DNA of 64,000 bases from Morinoia aosen. Lineage: Eukaryota; Arthropoda; Malacostraca; Amphipoda; Talitridae. Both the position numbers and the translations under genes were made by a program. Location: the NCBI GenBank assembly GCA_030386875.1, contig CM059579.1:20556484-20620483 (forward strand), in the 5' to 3' direction. The notes under the pieces are model-generated. The model worked only from the letters and a program-made list of their open reading frames with translations. It searched no databases and was not told the DNA's origin. Below, one piece after another: positions 11,028 through 20,387 of this stretch. Numbering within the stretch: position 1 is the stretch's first letter; every line of letters begins with the position of its first letter.

Positions 11028-12131
11028 TCACTGTCTCTTACTCCAGGCACGCACAAGAAACACTTTCATAGCCTCAGTGATACTCGCATTACACTCCTGA
11101 TCCAATCCAGCAAGACAGCTCATACCGCAATCATCTTCAGCACATCTGGCATTCCATTCATTCTCTCCATACTGCTCAGACACCACATTCATTAAACTCT
11201 CTCTCTCTTGCTCATACTTACTACATTCCAGCACAAAATGCTCAATTGTTTCCTCTACTCCACCATTACACTGCTGACATAATCTGTTATTATTCTCATT
11301 CCATCTCCATGTACGTCTGTTCACACTCAATGACTTACATCTCACAGCAAACAAGAGTTGACTTCCAAAACTACCATCATAGAACAGCTCAAACTTAGGT
11401 GCTTTCTTTTTCATATACCAGTTAAGTGTAGGCTTCCGCATCATGCTAAGCTTCCACTTATTCAATCCATACTCTTTTGTTTGTCTCTCAATCTCTTTCT
11501 TCCACCTCTTGCAGTCCCCCTCAGGCCCTACACCTCCAACATTTATTAAACTCCAGTCATCCACAGGTCTCCCAATTCTAACATGAATAATCTTTTGCAT
11601 ACTGAGTTTCCTTGCATGCCCCCAACATACTTTCTCCCAATAGCTTACACTCAGATTCCATTCAAAGATTCGCCTTACCCACCTGCTATTCTGCATTCTT
11701 TCAATTCTCACCTTATAATTCAGCACAGCTTTCATCATTCTTTCTGAAAATAGGCTCCACCCTAGGTCACCTCTAATGGCTTCTATAGCTGTCCATTTTG
11801 GAGCACCCAATGCTACACGTCCTACCTTATTTTGTATCACATCCAGCTTTTCAAGATCACTACCATTCCAAGCAAGAGCACTCATACCATACATGACACT
11901 AGGTACAGCAACATACTTCCACATTCCTCTCACACATTCGTACTTGTTTGCTCTGTATCTGGCCACACTACCTAACCGTCCACTCCACTGCATTGCTTTA
12001 GCCACTTTCTCACCTTTAGTTCTAGTACATCCATCTTCACTTATCATACAACCTAGATATTTGTATTCTTTTGTTCTACCTATTCTGATTTCTCCAATAT
12101 TCCACAGTCTGTCTCTATCAGTCTCATCACT
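11028..12131 (-). pseudogene. LINE copy 2 ORF2, C-terminal third
   Basis: Reads from SDETDRDRLWNIGEIRIG to the end VRAWSKRQ. It includes the post-RT region, a CCHC knuckle (CQQC, then EHFVLEC) and the conserved C-terminus seen in copy 1. At 12131/12132 it is fused to Gypsy-F RT sequence, so any start codon upstream belongs to the Gypsy element. It lacks endonuclease and the RT catalytic core. Confidence 0.85.
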
Positions 12132-14142
12132 GCCGTACTTTCTCAATATATGCAGGAGACTTCCGCAATCCGGTGCCACTTATAATGTGTCCCAGGAACT
12201 CAACAGAAGAACGCACCCAATTACACTTACTAGCCTTAATCTTAATACCATGTTGCGCTAGTGTTTTGAGTACTTCTCCAAGCAGAGAAAGATGGCGTTC
12301 CAAGGTTTCTTCCATTATTAAAATGTCATCAATATATATAACCACTTTTGACCAGGGAAACTCACGCAGCACTGCCTGCATCTCTCGCTGAAAAGAAGCT
12401 GGTGCGTTCTTCAGTCCAAAGCTTAATCGCTTGAAATGCCAATGGGAGTGAGGTGTCGAAAATGCCGTGTAGTTCCTTGAGTCTGGATGTATAGGGACCT
12501 GGTAATATCCCCGCACCAAATCAAGCGTGGTGAAGAACTTATTCCCCTTGAGGCTGTACACCGCATCCACCAAGTTAGGGAGAGGATACCGATCAGGTTT
12601 CGTGACCTTGTTTAGTCGCCTGTAGTCGACACACAGACGAAGCGTACCATCCTTTTTCCTGATGGGCACCACCGGTGAAGACCATTCTGACATGCTGGGC
12701 TCAATTACATCTAACCGATGCAATTCCATACAGTGATCCTCAATTTCTCGGGCAATAGGCTCTGGAAATCTCCTGGGTCGGTGATAGATGGGTGTTTCAT
12801 CATACAATTTTATTTCATGGGCGCTAACAGCTGCCAATCCAATTTCCTCATGGCCATCACTTAAAATGGAAGGCACTAACTTGATAACGTCAATCACCTT
12901 CTGACGAGCAGACGCATCGAGGTGTGCCAGGTCAACCATGGTTTCAATTTGGTTCACCTGAGAGACCGCAGCTAGCTCATCAATCTCCACCTCAGCCACC
13001 GATGAGACCTGCCCCAGATGGCATCCTTTCTTTACGGTCACCTTTTTAGGTCCATAATTGGCTACAAGTACATGCATCAAGTTAGGCTCTAACAATCCAC
13101 TCATTGTAGATACTGCTGCAGAATGTTGCGTCTGCTCCACCAAAAGAAGGGAAGCCAAATTCACTGAAGACATGGCATCAGCAGGAGCATCAAGAGAAAC
13201 CGGCACACTTTGCAACTTACCCGGAGAAACATCAACTGAAGAGGTAGCAACACAGCGTACTCCTCGCACTGAGGTTGACAGATTTCCCTCTTGATCTACA
13301 TGGAAGTCCACAGCTGAACCTCCAGGAAAGTATTTAGTAATTCTCCGCTGCGACACACAAACTTCCAAACGATTTGTTGTCAAAAAATCGGTGCCCAGCA
13401 GGATCCCACAACTTGTCTGAACTTCTGAGGGTACCACAACAAATGCCACCATCACCTTCACATGCTTCAGGCTGACTTCAAGTGTAACACATCCAAGAGA
13501 TGGCACTGAGGTACTACTACCGATTCCCTTGATCAGGAACTTTTTAGTACAATCTATAATAGACTGAGGAGGAAGCAACCGTTCACTGATAAGGCTTCTT
13601 TCCGCTCCCGAGTCAATAAGAGCAAGCTCCCACTTATCGCCCAGTTGTACCTTGATGTGCAGCAGTGGTACCGGCAAGGCTTGAGAAAGATTAATAACCG
13701 TTGTGAACCAAACAGGCTCAACCGGATCCACGACAACTGGAACAGGAGAGTTTTCAAAAGGTAGACGTCTCCCATCAAGTTTGCCATCCTCCTCCACCTC
13801 AGAATAGGTATCTGATGGATTATCACTACCAATGGACTCCCGGATCACATCGTCCCCAGCTGAGTCGTGTTCATCTATTGGCCGACAACCTGCACCTGTC
13901 AGAAAACTGACACTCCCCTCGTCTGCAGAGGACTCGGAACATCTCCCCACCAACTTCACTGAGGACGTCTCATCCTCCTGACCCACTGGTGGGTTGTGAA
14001 CTTCGGCGGTAACCATGATTGTTTTTAATTGAGGCTGCTCCACCAATTCCGGACCATCGCCTCCATGCCCAGATGGTTCTAGTTTAACGCTGGCGATGAG
14101 CTTTTTCGAGGACACTTCACTCCCAGATGCGGGCCGCCACAA
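12132..14142 (-). pseudogene. Gypsy-F pol: protease and partial reverse transcriptase
   Basis: Overlaps the end of gag by 64 bases in the -1 frame, so it would be made by frameshifting as Gag-Pol. The overlap contains a GAAAAAG run but no textbook slippery heptamer. An acidic, Ser-rich spacer precedes an aspartic protease (ALIDSGAERSLIS, about residue 177, then GILLGTDFL). RT follows: VVPIRKKDGTLRLCVDYRRL, LDLVRGYYQVP, FGLKNAPASFQREM and the catalytic YIDD near residue 605. The frame is intact as far as it goes, but it ends at 12132 where the element has been deleted, shortly after EFLGHIISG. Confidence 0.85.
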
Positions 14143-16103
14143 TTAGGACACTTGGGCGCGCTTCCCCTGGCCCTTTTCTTATATTTTGGACAAGCTCGTC
14201 TGTGGTGATTCGGACTACCACAAATCAAGCACGCTCCATTCTTAAGCCAACAGTCATCGACTGAATGGCGAGACTTACCACACCAGTCACAAAACTGCAT
14301 GTCTCCTCTGTTAACAGTTACTGCACGCATTAGCCGATTGGGAGACGGTTCCATCCTTTTCCTGAACTCTTCAGGGCACGGATGAGGATCACCTCTACCT
14401 TCATATTGGTCACTCCTTTCTCGCCTTTCCACTCCCTCCTTATAACGAGTTAGGGACTCGTCTCGCAACCTAAAAGGTGGGCGTCTGTCCGATTCCCTGG
14501 GAACAGCTCCATATCCAATCCACAAATCTTCTTCCTCTTGGACATTGCGTGGGGCCTCATGCTTGAATCTCCGATCCCGAATTGCCTTATCTTCTTTTTC
14601 TGCCACGTTCAACACATCACCCCAAGTCAGCTTCCTGCCTAACCCCATCATCTCCTTTATCTCCTGCTTTTGGCGCATCTTTTCATTGAATGCCGCCGGG
14701 GTTGCATGGTAGAAGGTTTCCATCATCTTTTTTACACATTCCTGCTCATTATGAGGATAGGCTTTGCGGGCGATTTCTTGTATTCTCATGGCAAAAAGTT
14801 TATAGGATTCACCAATGCCAAACTTCATGGCTTTCAATTCGTTTTTCCATCGTCGTGACCCGTGCACTTCCAGAGTACGATACCACTCTGGAAGTTTTTC
14901 CTTCAACACCGGGTAACGCTTATCACACCCTCTAAAGGCATGGTAAGCATCCAAAGCCTCGCCCTGAAGAAAACGTCCAAGTTCCATGGCACACTCTCGT
15001 TCTCCCCCGCGGTATTTTGCCTTGAAGTAGCGTTCGTAAATCTCCAAGTACTTGCGAAGACTGTACGAACTTCCCACGTCGAATGTAGGTGGAGTAACAA
15101 CGCGATAGCGACCAACCTGAGAAAGGGGCACACCCGAGCAGTCATCATCTTTGGAACTATCCGACGAGTCAATGACCACATCCTCAATGGGGACCCTTAA
15201 ATTACGACGAACCCTCTGCCTTGGTGATGAACAAGCTGAAGGTTGCAGGTCACTCAGACTGGGAGCAACCAAATCCAACGGTGCAGATTTGGTCTTCTTC
15301 ACCCGCACAGAGGCACTCTCCACGGATCGCTGCTGCTGGTAGCAAGCTTGCTCATCGTCCGATCGTCGCCGCAATGTCACATTATAGTCTCCTGGGCTCT
15401 GAAACTGTGACCAATAAGGGCTTAGCATCATGCTCTCCAGAAGTTTACTCCACGTAGCATAAGAATACTCACCAACCTGAGCCTCAGACGACATCAACGG
15501 GAATATTTTCTCAGACTTTGCTTGCAAAAGCAAAACATGACCATGCAAACTCTTGAGCAATGGCATCGCCGTATACATCTTCTGGGTGAAGGTAGGGAAG
15601 AACAAACGCGCCATCCTGTCCAAGCTGTAGAGAACCATTTCAGGATCACGAAGTTTAACAATACGTTCGTCCAAGAAATCACCGCGAATTTGAGGTTGAC
15701 TCAACTGAAGGAGAAAAGACTGGAGTCTCACAAAAAATATAATAAGGCTTTCCTCATTATCTGGTCTGGAGGATCTGTTCCGCTCCTGGCACGCTGAATC
15801 TTCTACACTGCCGTGTTGAGACTCCAACCCACATTCTGCTGGTGCTGCTTTTATCATGTTACGGGCATCCAAAAGTTCATCCAAACTCTCTTCGTAAAGC
15901 TCCACTCCACCGGAGTTTCCCAGCGAACGACGACTTGCCACCACACGCCGGCTGTTATTGGTTCCATCAAGAGCTCCTTCCTGGTGCGCTGATTTGTCCT
16001 CATCCTGCTGTGACAACACTGACGGGCGCGCTGCCGCAATAGTTGCACGAGGACTCTCCTCAGCAGCACCCATACCCCACACCCCAGCCGGTGGACCTGG
16101 CAT
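14079..16103 (-). CDS. Gypsy-F gag polyprotein with zinc knuckles
   Basis: A 674-residue uninterrupted frame. The N-terminal third is variable and charged. The central part (about residues 345-480) resembles a capsid region (YSLRKYLEIYERYFKAKY, then FLQGEALDAYHAF). Three Cys-rich knuckles lie at about residues 605-668 (CDWCGKSRHSVDDC, CLICGSPNHHRRAC, CPNCGGPHLGVKC). Gag would form the particle and bind RNA. The start at 16103 is about 47 bases after the primer binding site, consistent with a short leader. The frame is complete although the element has lost its 3' half, so it could still encode a Gag protein if transcribed from the remaining LTR; expression is unknown. Confidence 0.8.
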   Translation of the reverse strand: MPGPPAGVWGMGAAEESPRATIAAARPSVLSQQDEDKSAHQEGALDGTNNSRRVVASRRSLGNSGGVELYEESLDELLDARNMIKAAPAECGLESQHGSVEDSACQERNRSSRPDNEESLIIFFVRLQSFLLQLSQPQIRGDFLDERIVKLRDPEMVLYSLDRMARLFFPTFTQKMYTAMPLLKSLHGHVLLLQAKSEKIFPLMSSEAQVGEYSYATWSKLLESMMLSPYWSQFQSPGDYNVTLRRRSDDEQACYQQQRSVESASVRVKKTKSAPLDLVAPSLSDLQPSACSSPRQRVRRNLRVPIEDVVIDSSDSSKDDDCSGVPLSQVGRYRVVTPPTFDVGSSYSLRKYLEIYERYFKAKYRGGERECAMELGRFLQGEALDAYHAFRGCDKRYPVLKEKLPEWYRTLEVHGSRRWKNELKAMKFGIGESYKLFAMRIQEIARKAYPHNEQECVKKMMETFYHATPAAFNEKMRQKQEIKEMMGLGRKLTWGDVLNVAEKEDKAIRDRRFKHEAPRNVQEEEDLWIGYGAVPRESDRRPPFRLRDESLTRYKEGVERRERSDQYEGRGDPHPCPEEFRKRMEPSPNRLMRAVTVNRGDMQFCDWCGKSRHSVDDCWLKNGACLICGSPNHHRRACPKYKKRARGSAPKCPNCGGPHLGVKCPRKSSSPALN

Positions 16104-16150
16104 TCTAGAGAATTCTCTAATCCCAAATGAATTTATTGACTCGTTTTAGT

Positions 16151-16168
16151 GTCCCTGTTCGGGCGCCA
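16151..16168 (-). promoter_or_regulatory. Primer binding site of Gypsy-F (tRNA-Lys type)
   Basis: Read on the minus strand: TGGCGCCCGAACAGGGAC, 18 bases complementary to the 3' end of a tRNA-Lys. It lies four bases inside the LTR end. A host tRNA-Lys would prime minus-strand DNA here. Confidence 0.85.
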
Positions 16169-16172
16169 AAAA

Positions 16173-16900
16173 TGTAATGGTACGTCACCTACTAGGATAT
16201 TTTTTATGAGGGAAAGTTTGCTAGGGTACTTAATACAAGGATAATAATGATGGCCTCCCAACTCCCCTTATAGCCATCCCATGCCTCCAATGATTTTACT
16301 AGGTTAATTATTTATTAAACTTTATTTCAAAATCATAACAGGAGGTTTAAAAACAAAATAGATAAAAATAAGGGATAGTAAGTAACAAACCACAGTCCAC
16401 ACAACCGGGGTACGGGTACAAGCTCTCGGAGCTCTCTGAAAACAATTAACCTTGATATAATAACCTCATCACTCAATACCATAATTTATACAACAAAGAT
16501 CAACCACAGTTGGCTAGAACAACTCATAACAGAACGTATACAACAGGCATGTTTAAAAACCATTTTTATTACAATATATACCACTTAAGTTTCATATATC
16601 ATTTAAAATTTCACCTTTCCACAATCCACTCACCATGAAATGGAAACACCGACGCGATTTAACCTTTTACAATACACTGAGCTTAATACATGGCCTGCTC
16701 AACCTGCAAAACACGGAGCACAAGTGATGGAGGGCACTCAATAAATAATTTACTACAAGCTGCTCGATCCAGCAGTCACCAAGGAAAACTCAAGTGTGAC
16801 GCATTGAAAGCTGCACAGAACTGACTTGGAGCTGGGGGAGCGTCAATTCCCCTATGAGCTAACCTCATTTCCAGCAGCTAGGTTTTGACGTCCTTTTACA
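16173..16900 (-). repeat. 5' LTR of Gypsy-F (728 bp)
   Basis: On the minus strand it begins TGTAAAAGG (16900) and ends CATTACA (16173), giving TGTAA/TTACA inverted ends. The upstream end meets LINE sequence and the inner end is four bases from the primer binding site. There is no second LTR to compare it with. Confidence 0.75.
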
Positions 16901-17052
16901 ACACCAACACAATCCAAATCTCCATTCTCAAATTCTGCTACAAGGTCATTTAACTTTCCTGCATTCCATCCACGCACATTTATACATCCAAACCTTACAA
17001 AACTATTGGACAATTCACGACATTTTTCATTTTTGCTCTGACAGCTTTCCAT
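16901..17052 (-). pseudogene. LINE copy 2 ORF2, N-terminal 50 codons
   Basis: Starts MESCQSKNEKC at 17052, directly after the ORF1 stop, and matches copy 1 through ENGDLDCVGV (endonuclease start). It is cut at 16901 by Gypsy-F; codons read beyond that point come from the LTR. Confidence 0.85.
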
Positions 17053-17769
17053 TCATCCAGTTCCACCTTCCATTACAATATGAGTACACCCAATCCACTG
17101 GATGTATCTCCTGGAGAGTTTCATCTCACCTTCTTGAGTAAGGTGGACTCCATCTCCACGAAAACACCCACTCTGGATCAGGTTATCCATATCAAGGAAG
17201 CTGGAACCCATTTCACGCTTCCTCATACTCTCAGCTTTCATACTCATAATCCTTTCATGCACTTCCCTATTCACCTCCTTTCGCACCCTTTCATACTCCT
17301 CACCACATGCAGGCCTTCTCAGCAGGCTGGTCACAGCCACTCTTACATTCTTCTTTCGTGCCCTTTCAACAACATTCATAATTGCATTCACCGTACGCTC
17401 TCTCCCACATTCAAGCAATCCATTGCCACCTCCTTGCAGTACAACCATCACTTCATCCATTCCATCTATCACATCCTCAGCATGCCTACAAATCTCATTC
17501 ACTCCCTTTCCTCTCATGCTCGTACATCCACTACGGTCAGTCATACTCACAAACCTATCCACATTCTTCACCATGCTGTCACCACATATTCTAATCGTAG
17601 GTCTCACTCTCCCTTTCATACTACTCTTTCGTTCAACTCTTCCACTCACATCACTCTTTCCATCCATCTTCCTTTCATTCACTTCCACTACAGGCGCCTG
17701 CACCTCATGTGGCATATCAACAGGTTGCTCCTTCACTCTCTTCCCATTCGTACTTCTTTCATCATGCTC

Positions 17770-17777
17770 ATTCATCC
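17770..17777. repeat. Left 8-bp TSD of foldback element (ATTCATCC)
   Basis: Identical to 18453-18460 and single in LINE copy 1. Confidence 0.9.
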
Positions 17778-18452
17778 GGTCAATGTGAAGTTTCATGCAA
17801 TCACGGAAAATAATAATGCCGATCCCAGGAATCACTAAAGGAACACATTTCAGAACGTTTTACACGAATGACATTCTGCTCGCTGATGCGTTATTTTCGA
17901 ATAATTGAACTTTGAAGTTGGCCTTGGCGCCAAAGGAAGCGAGCGCGTGAAACGGAATTTAATTAATAACGGAAGCTATTACAAACGTAAAGAGGTTGGG
18001 TCGTGAGGGGGAGGCACAGTTCTTCTAGCGAAAATTATAAATAAAGCTTCTAACCCACCCATTAGGGTGACGACCGCAATCTTGTTGACATCGGGTCCAA
18101 AATGGCGGCGCCCATGGTGGTCGCCATGTTAGACCCGATGTAAACAAGATTGCGGTCGTCACCCTAATGGGTGGTTTAGAAGCTTTATTTATACTTTTCA
18201 CTAAAAGAACTGTGGCTACCCCTCACGACCCAACCTCTTTACGTTTGTAATAGGGGGTTAGCTTCCGTTTTTAATTGAATTACGCTCGCTTCCTATGGCG
18301 CGGGAAGGCCAACTTCAAAGTTCAATTATTCGAAAATAACGCATCAGCGAGCAGAATGTCATTCCTATAAAACGTTCTTAAATGGGTTCCTTTAGTGATT
18401 GTTTGGAATATAATTATCAATTTCCGTGATTGCATGAAACTTCACATTGACC
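17778..18452. mobile_element. 675-bp foldback (MITE-like) element, 8-bp TSD
   Basis: Left and right halves are near-perfect inverted complements over almost the whole length. It starts GGTCAATGTGAAG and ends CTTCACATTGACC. ATTCATCC is present on both sides (17770-17777 and 18453-18460) and only once at the matching place in LINE copy 1 (about 9921-9928), which is an empty site. It has no coding capacity. The centre near 18105-18130 contains GGCGCC and AATGGCGGC motifs. An 8-bp duplication fits hAT, P or Merlin transposases; the GG start does not decide between them. Confidence 0.9.
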
Positions 18453-18460
18453 ATTCATCC
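18453..18460. repeat. Right 8-bp TSD of foldback element (ATTCATCC)
   Basis: Identical to 17770-17777, directly after the inverted terminus CATTGACC. Confidence 0.9.
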
Positions 18461-19055
18461 TTCTACTCTCATCTGGCACATTTGCACCACCATTCACTTC
18501 ATTTATTGCATTCACACTCCTTGCACCATCATTCACTTCATTTGCACTCCTTGCGCCATCATCCATTTCATTTGCACTCCTTGCACCACCACCATTTACA
18601 TCTTCATTCACTGCATTTGCACCATTCTCATTCTTTCCTTCATTCAACTTCCTTTCATCCTTCAAATCAGCCTCTAAAGCAACCATCAGAATTGTCAATC
18701 TCTCAACCTTCTCTTCCAACTTCTTTCTCTCGTCATTCAAACATTTCCAGCACGTAAACACAAGATCATTCAACTTCCTCCGACTCATCTCTCTCAAACC
18801 TTTGCATGCATCTATATCTACCCACTCTTTACAAGTCATGCACTCAATCTCCTCATCCATTCCACTTGCACCTCCCTTCCTACGACCAGTCCTATTTCTT
18901 GCCATCCTCAAACACAGACTTCTATCTCAGTACAAATTTCACAGGCAGATGAAGTCTTCACTCACCAAGTCTACTGAAAATCAAGTTATCAAACAAAAAG
19001 AAACAAAAACGTTTCCTACTACTCACAGTCACTCTCTACAATGTCACACACTATA

Positions 19056-19084
19056 CGAGGCCTGTCGAAAAAGTATCCGACCTT
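19056..19084 (+). repeat. Left inverted terminal repeat of mariner
   Basis: 29 bp, starting CGAGGCCTGTCGAAAAAG. It is an exact inverted match to 20359-20387 and is the expected transposase binding and cleavage site. Confidence 0.9.
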
Positions 19085-19260
19085 AATTTTTCCCGCGCAA
19101 AGTAGTGATTCTAAGGCGGCGCCACTGTGCACGGTGGAAGGAGGAATCTTAATGCGCATGCTTGACTTTTTTCACCGCATTCACTTGGGCCAGTCACTGG
19201 CTGGTGGTCGCCAAGTAAGGTGCTGTTCTAAGTGTTTGTCGGATTTAGTTTTCTTGCAAG

Positions 19261-20316
19261 ATGACTGAACGAATTGAGCAAAGACACTGCATCAAATTTT
19301 GTCAAAAGCTTGGTGATTCTCAAATTGAAACAATTCGTAAGATTCAGCAGGTGTTTGGGGAAGATGCTATGGGTGTAACACAAATTAAGGAGTGGTTCAA
19401 CCGATTCAAAGATGGCCGCACATCAGCGGAGAGTGAGCAGCGTTGTGGCAGGCCCAAAACTTCTCGGAGTGCAGCTGTTGTTGAGAGGGTGCGAAATTTG
19501 GTGATGGCAGATCGTCGTTTGACCGTGCGGGAGATTGCCCAAGAGGTTGGAGTGAGTAAAGATTCTGCACATGCCATTTTGCGTGACGATTTGAACATGA
19601 ACCGAGTGGCTGCGAAATTCGTGCCCAAGTTGTTGTCGCCGGAACAAAAAGACCTCCGTTGTGACGTTGCACAGGACCTTCTGGACACCGCCAACACTGA
19701 TCCTGGGTTTCTGAACACCGTGATAACTGGAGATGAGTCATGGGTGTACGGGTACGACCCAGAAACAAAAAGACAGTCATCCCAATGGAAGCATCCCGAG
19801 TCTCCAAGGCCGAAGAAAGCGCGGCAGGTGCGAAGCAAAATCAAGGTGATGCTGACTGTTTTCTTTGATGTCCGTGGAATTGTGCATCACGAATACGCAC
19901 CGGAAGGACAAACAGTGACAAAGGAGTACTATCAGGATGTTCTCCGGCGACTTCGTGATGCAGTTCGGCGCAAAAGACCAGACATGTGGACTGCGAACAA
20001 CTGGCACTTGCATCACGACAACGCGCCCGCACATTCATCCCATTTGATCCGCAATTTCTTGGCCAAACATGGAATTACGACCGTTCGCCAACCTCCCTAC
20101 TCTCCAGACCTGGCTCCTTGCGACTTCTGGTTGTTTCCAAAATTGAAGACACCACTGAAAGGATCCCGTTTTGAGAGTAGAGAAGAGATAATGCGGAACG
20201 CGACGACAGAGCTGAACACCATTCCAAAAGAAGACTTCCAGAGGTGTTTCCGGCAGTGGAAGGATCGGTGGGCTAAGTGTGTGGAAGCACAAGGAGCCTA
20301 CTTTGAAGGGGATTAG
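19261..20316 (+). CDS. Mariner transposase (D,D34D), complete
   Basis: 351 residues, a usual mariner length, with no stop or frameshift. The N-terminus has the paired helix-turn-helix DNA-binding region (about residues 1-110; GVTQIKEWFNRFKDG and LTVREIAQEVGVSKDSAHAI). A linker KFVPKLL (120-125) sits at the position of the WVPHEL motif. Catalytic residues are D158 (TGDESWVYGYD), D253 (HHDNAPAH) and D288 (YSPDLAPCD); 34 residues separate the last two, the mariner signature. The protein cuts and pastes DNA at TA sites in the nucleus. The start at 19261 is favoured because it aligns with the usual mariner N-terminus and is the first ATG of the frame. The subfamily is not assigned. Confidence 0.95.
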   Translation: MTERIEQRHCIKFCQKLGDSQIETIRKIQQVFGEDAMGVTQIKEWFNRFKDGRTSAESEQRCGRPKTSRSAAVVERVRNLVMADRRLTVREIAQEVGVSKDSAHAILRDDLNMNRVAAKFVPKLLSPEQKDLRCDVAQDLLDTANTDPGFLNTVITGDESWVYGYDPETKRQSSQWKHPESPRPKKARQVRSKIKVMLTVFFDVRGIVHHEYAPEGQTVTKEYYQDVLRRLRDAVRRKRPDMWTANNWHLHHDNAPAHSSHLIRNFLAKHGITTVRQPPYSPDLAPCDFWLFPKLKTPLKGSRFESREEIMRNATTELNTIPKEDFQRCFRQWKDRWAKCVEAQGAYFEGD

Positions 20317-20358
20317 GGTCCCAACCCCGTCAGGTTGTTGAAGTATTTTTTCTGGCCA

Positions 20359-20387
20359 AAGGTCGGATACTTTTTCGACAGGCCTCG
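20359..20387 (-). repeat. Right inverted terminal repeat of mariner
   Basis: 29 bp ending ACAGGCCTCG; exact inverted match to 19056-19084. Confidence 0.9.

Larger units (their letters stand above)
12132..16900 (-). mobile_element. Gypsy-F: Ty3/Gypsy LTR retrotransposon, 3' half deleted
   Basis: Minus-strand element with its 5' LTR at 16173-16900, a tRNA-Lys-type primer binding site at 16151-16168, gag at 16103-14079 and pol from 14142. Pol stops abruptly at 12132 inside RT, where LINE copy 2 sequence begins; the rest of RT, RNase H, integrase and the 3' LTR are absent. At the other end the LTR meets LINE copy 2 ORF2 at 16901, at a point that is continuous in copy 1 (about 9051). Gypsy-F therefore inserted into LINE copy 2. 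Confidence 0.85.
17053..18911 (-). pseudogene. LINE copy 2 ORF1 (PHD-like, coiled coil, esterase) split by foldback element
   Basis: The N-terminal part 18911-18453 has the Cys finger (CMTC, then FTCWKC), the coiled coil (KKLEEKVERL) and a short Asn/Gly/Ala-rich repeat. The C-terminal part 17777-17053 has the SGNH blocks GDSMVKN, VLQGGGNGL and GDGVHLTQEG. If the 675-bp insertion and one copy of its duplication are ignored, the two halves are in one frame with no stop, giving an ORF1 of about 400 residues. The stop is followed at once by the ORF2 ATG (TGAATG), exactly as in copy 1. The insertion is the only disruption I see in this copy's ORF1. Confidence 0.85.
19056..20387 (+). mobile_element. 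Intact mariner element (1,332 bp)
   Basis: Flanked by TA on both sides (19054-19055, 20388-20389) inside the leader of LINE copy 2. Copy 1 is uninterrupted at the same place (CACACTATACTCTTTATATG, about 10515-10534). Ends are 29-bp inverted repeats that are identical by eye (19056-19084 and 20359-20387, beginning CGAGGCCTGTCG). It contains one complete transposase frame. Length, ends, target site and gene are all as expected for a functional mariner. Confidence 0.95.

Noticed and set aside
11028-12179. A 383-codon chimeric Gypsy-LINE protein
   Set aside because: The first codons are Gypsy RT antisense to its true frame and the rest is a LINE C-terminus; the open frame is a by-product of the deletion junction.
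18061-18180. Central hairpin near 18061-18180 as a stand-alone terminator or ncRNA
   Set aside because: It is the middle of the 675-bp foldback element whose ends and target duplication are defined.
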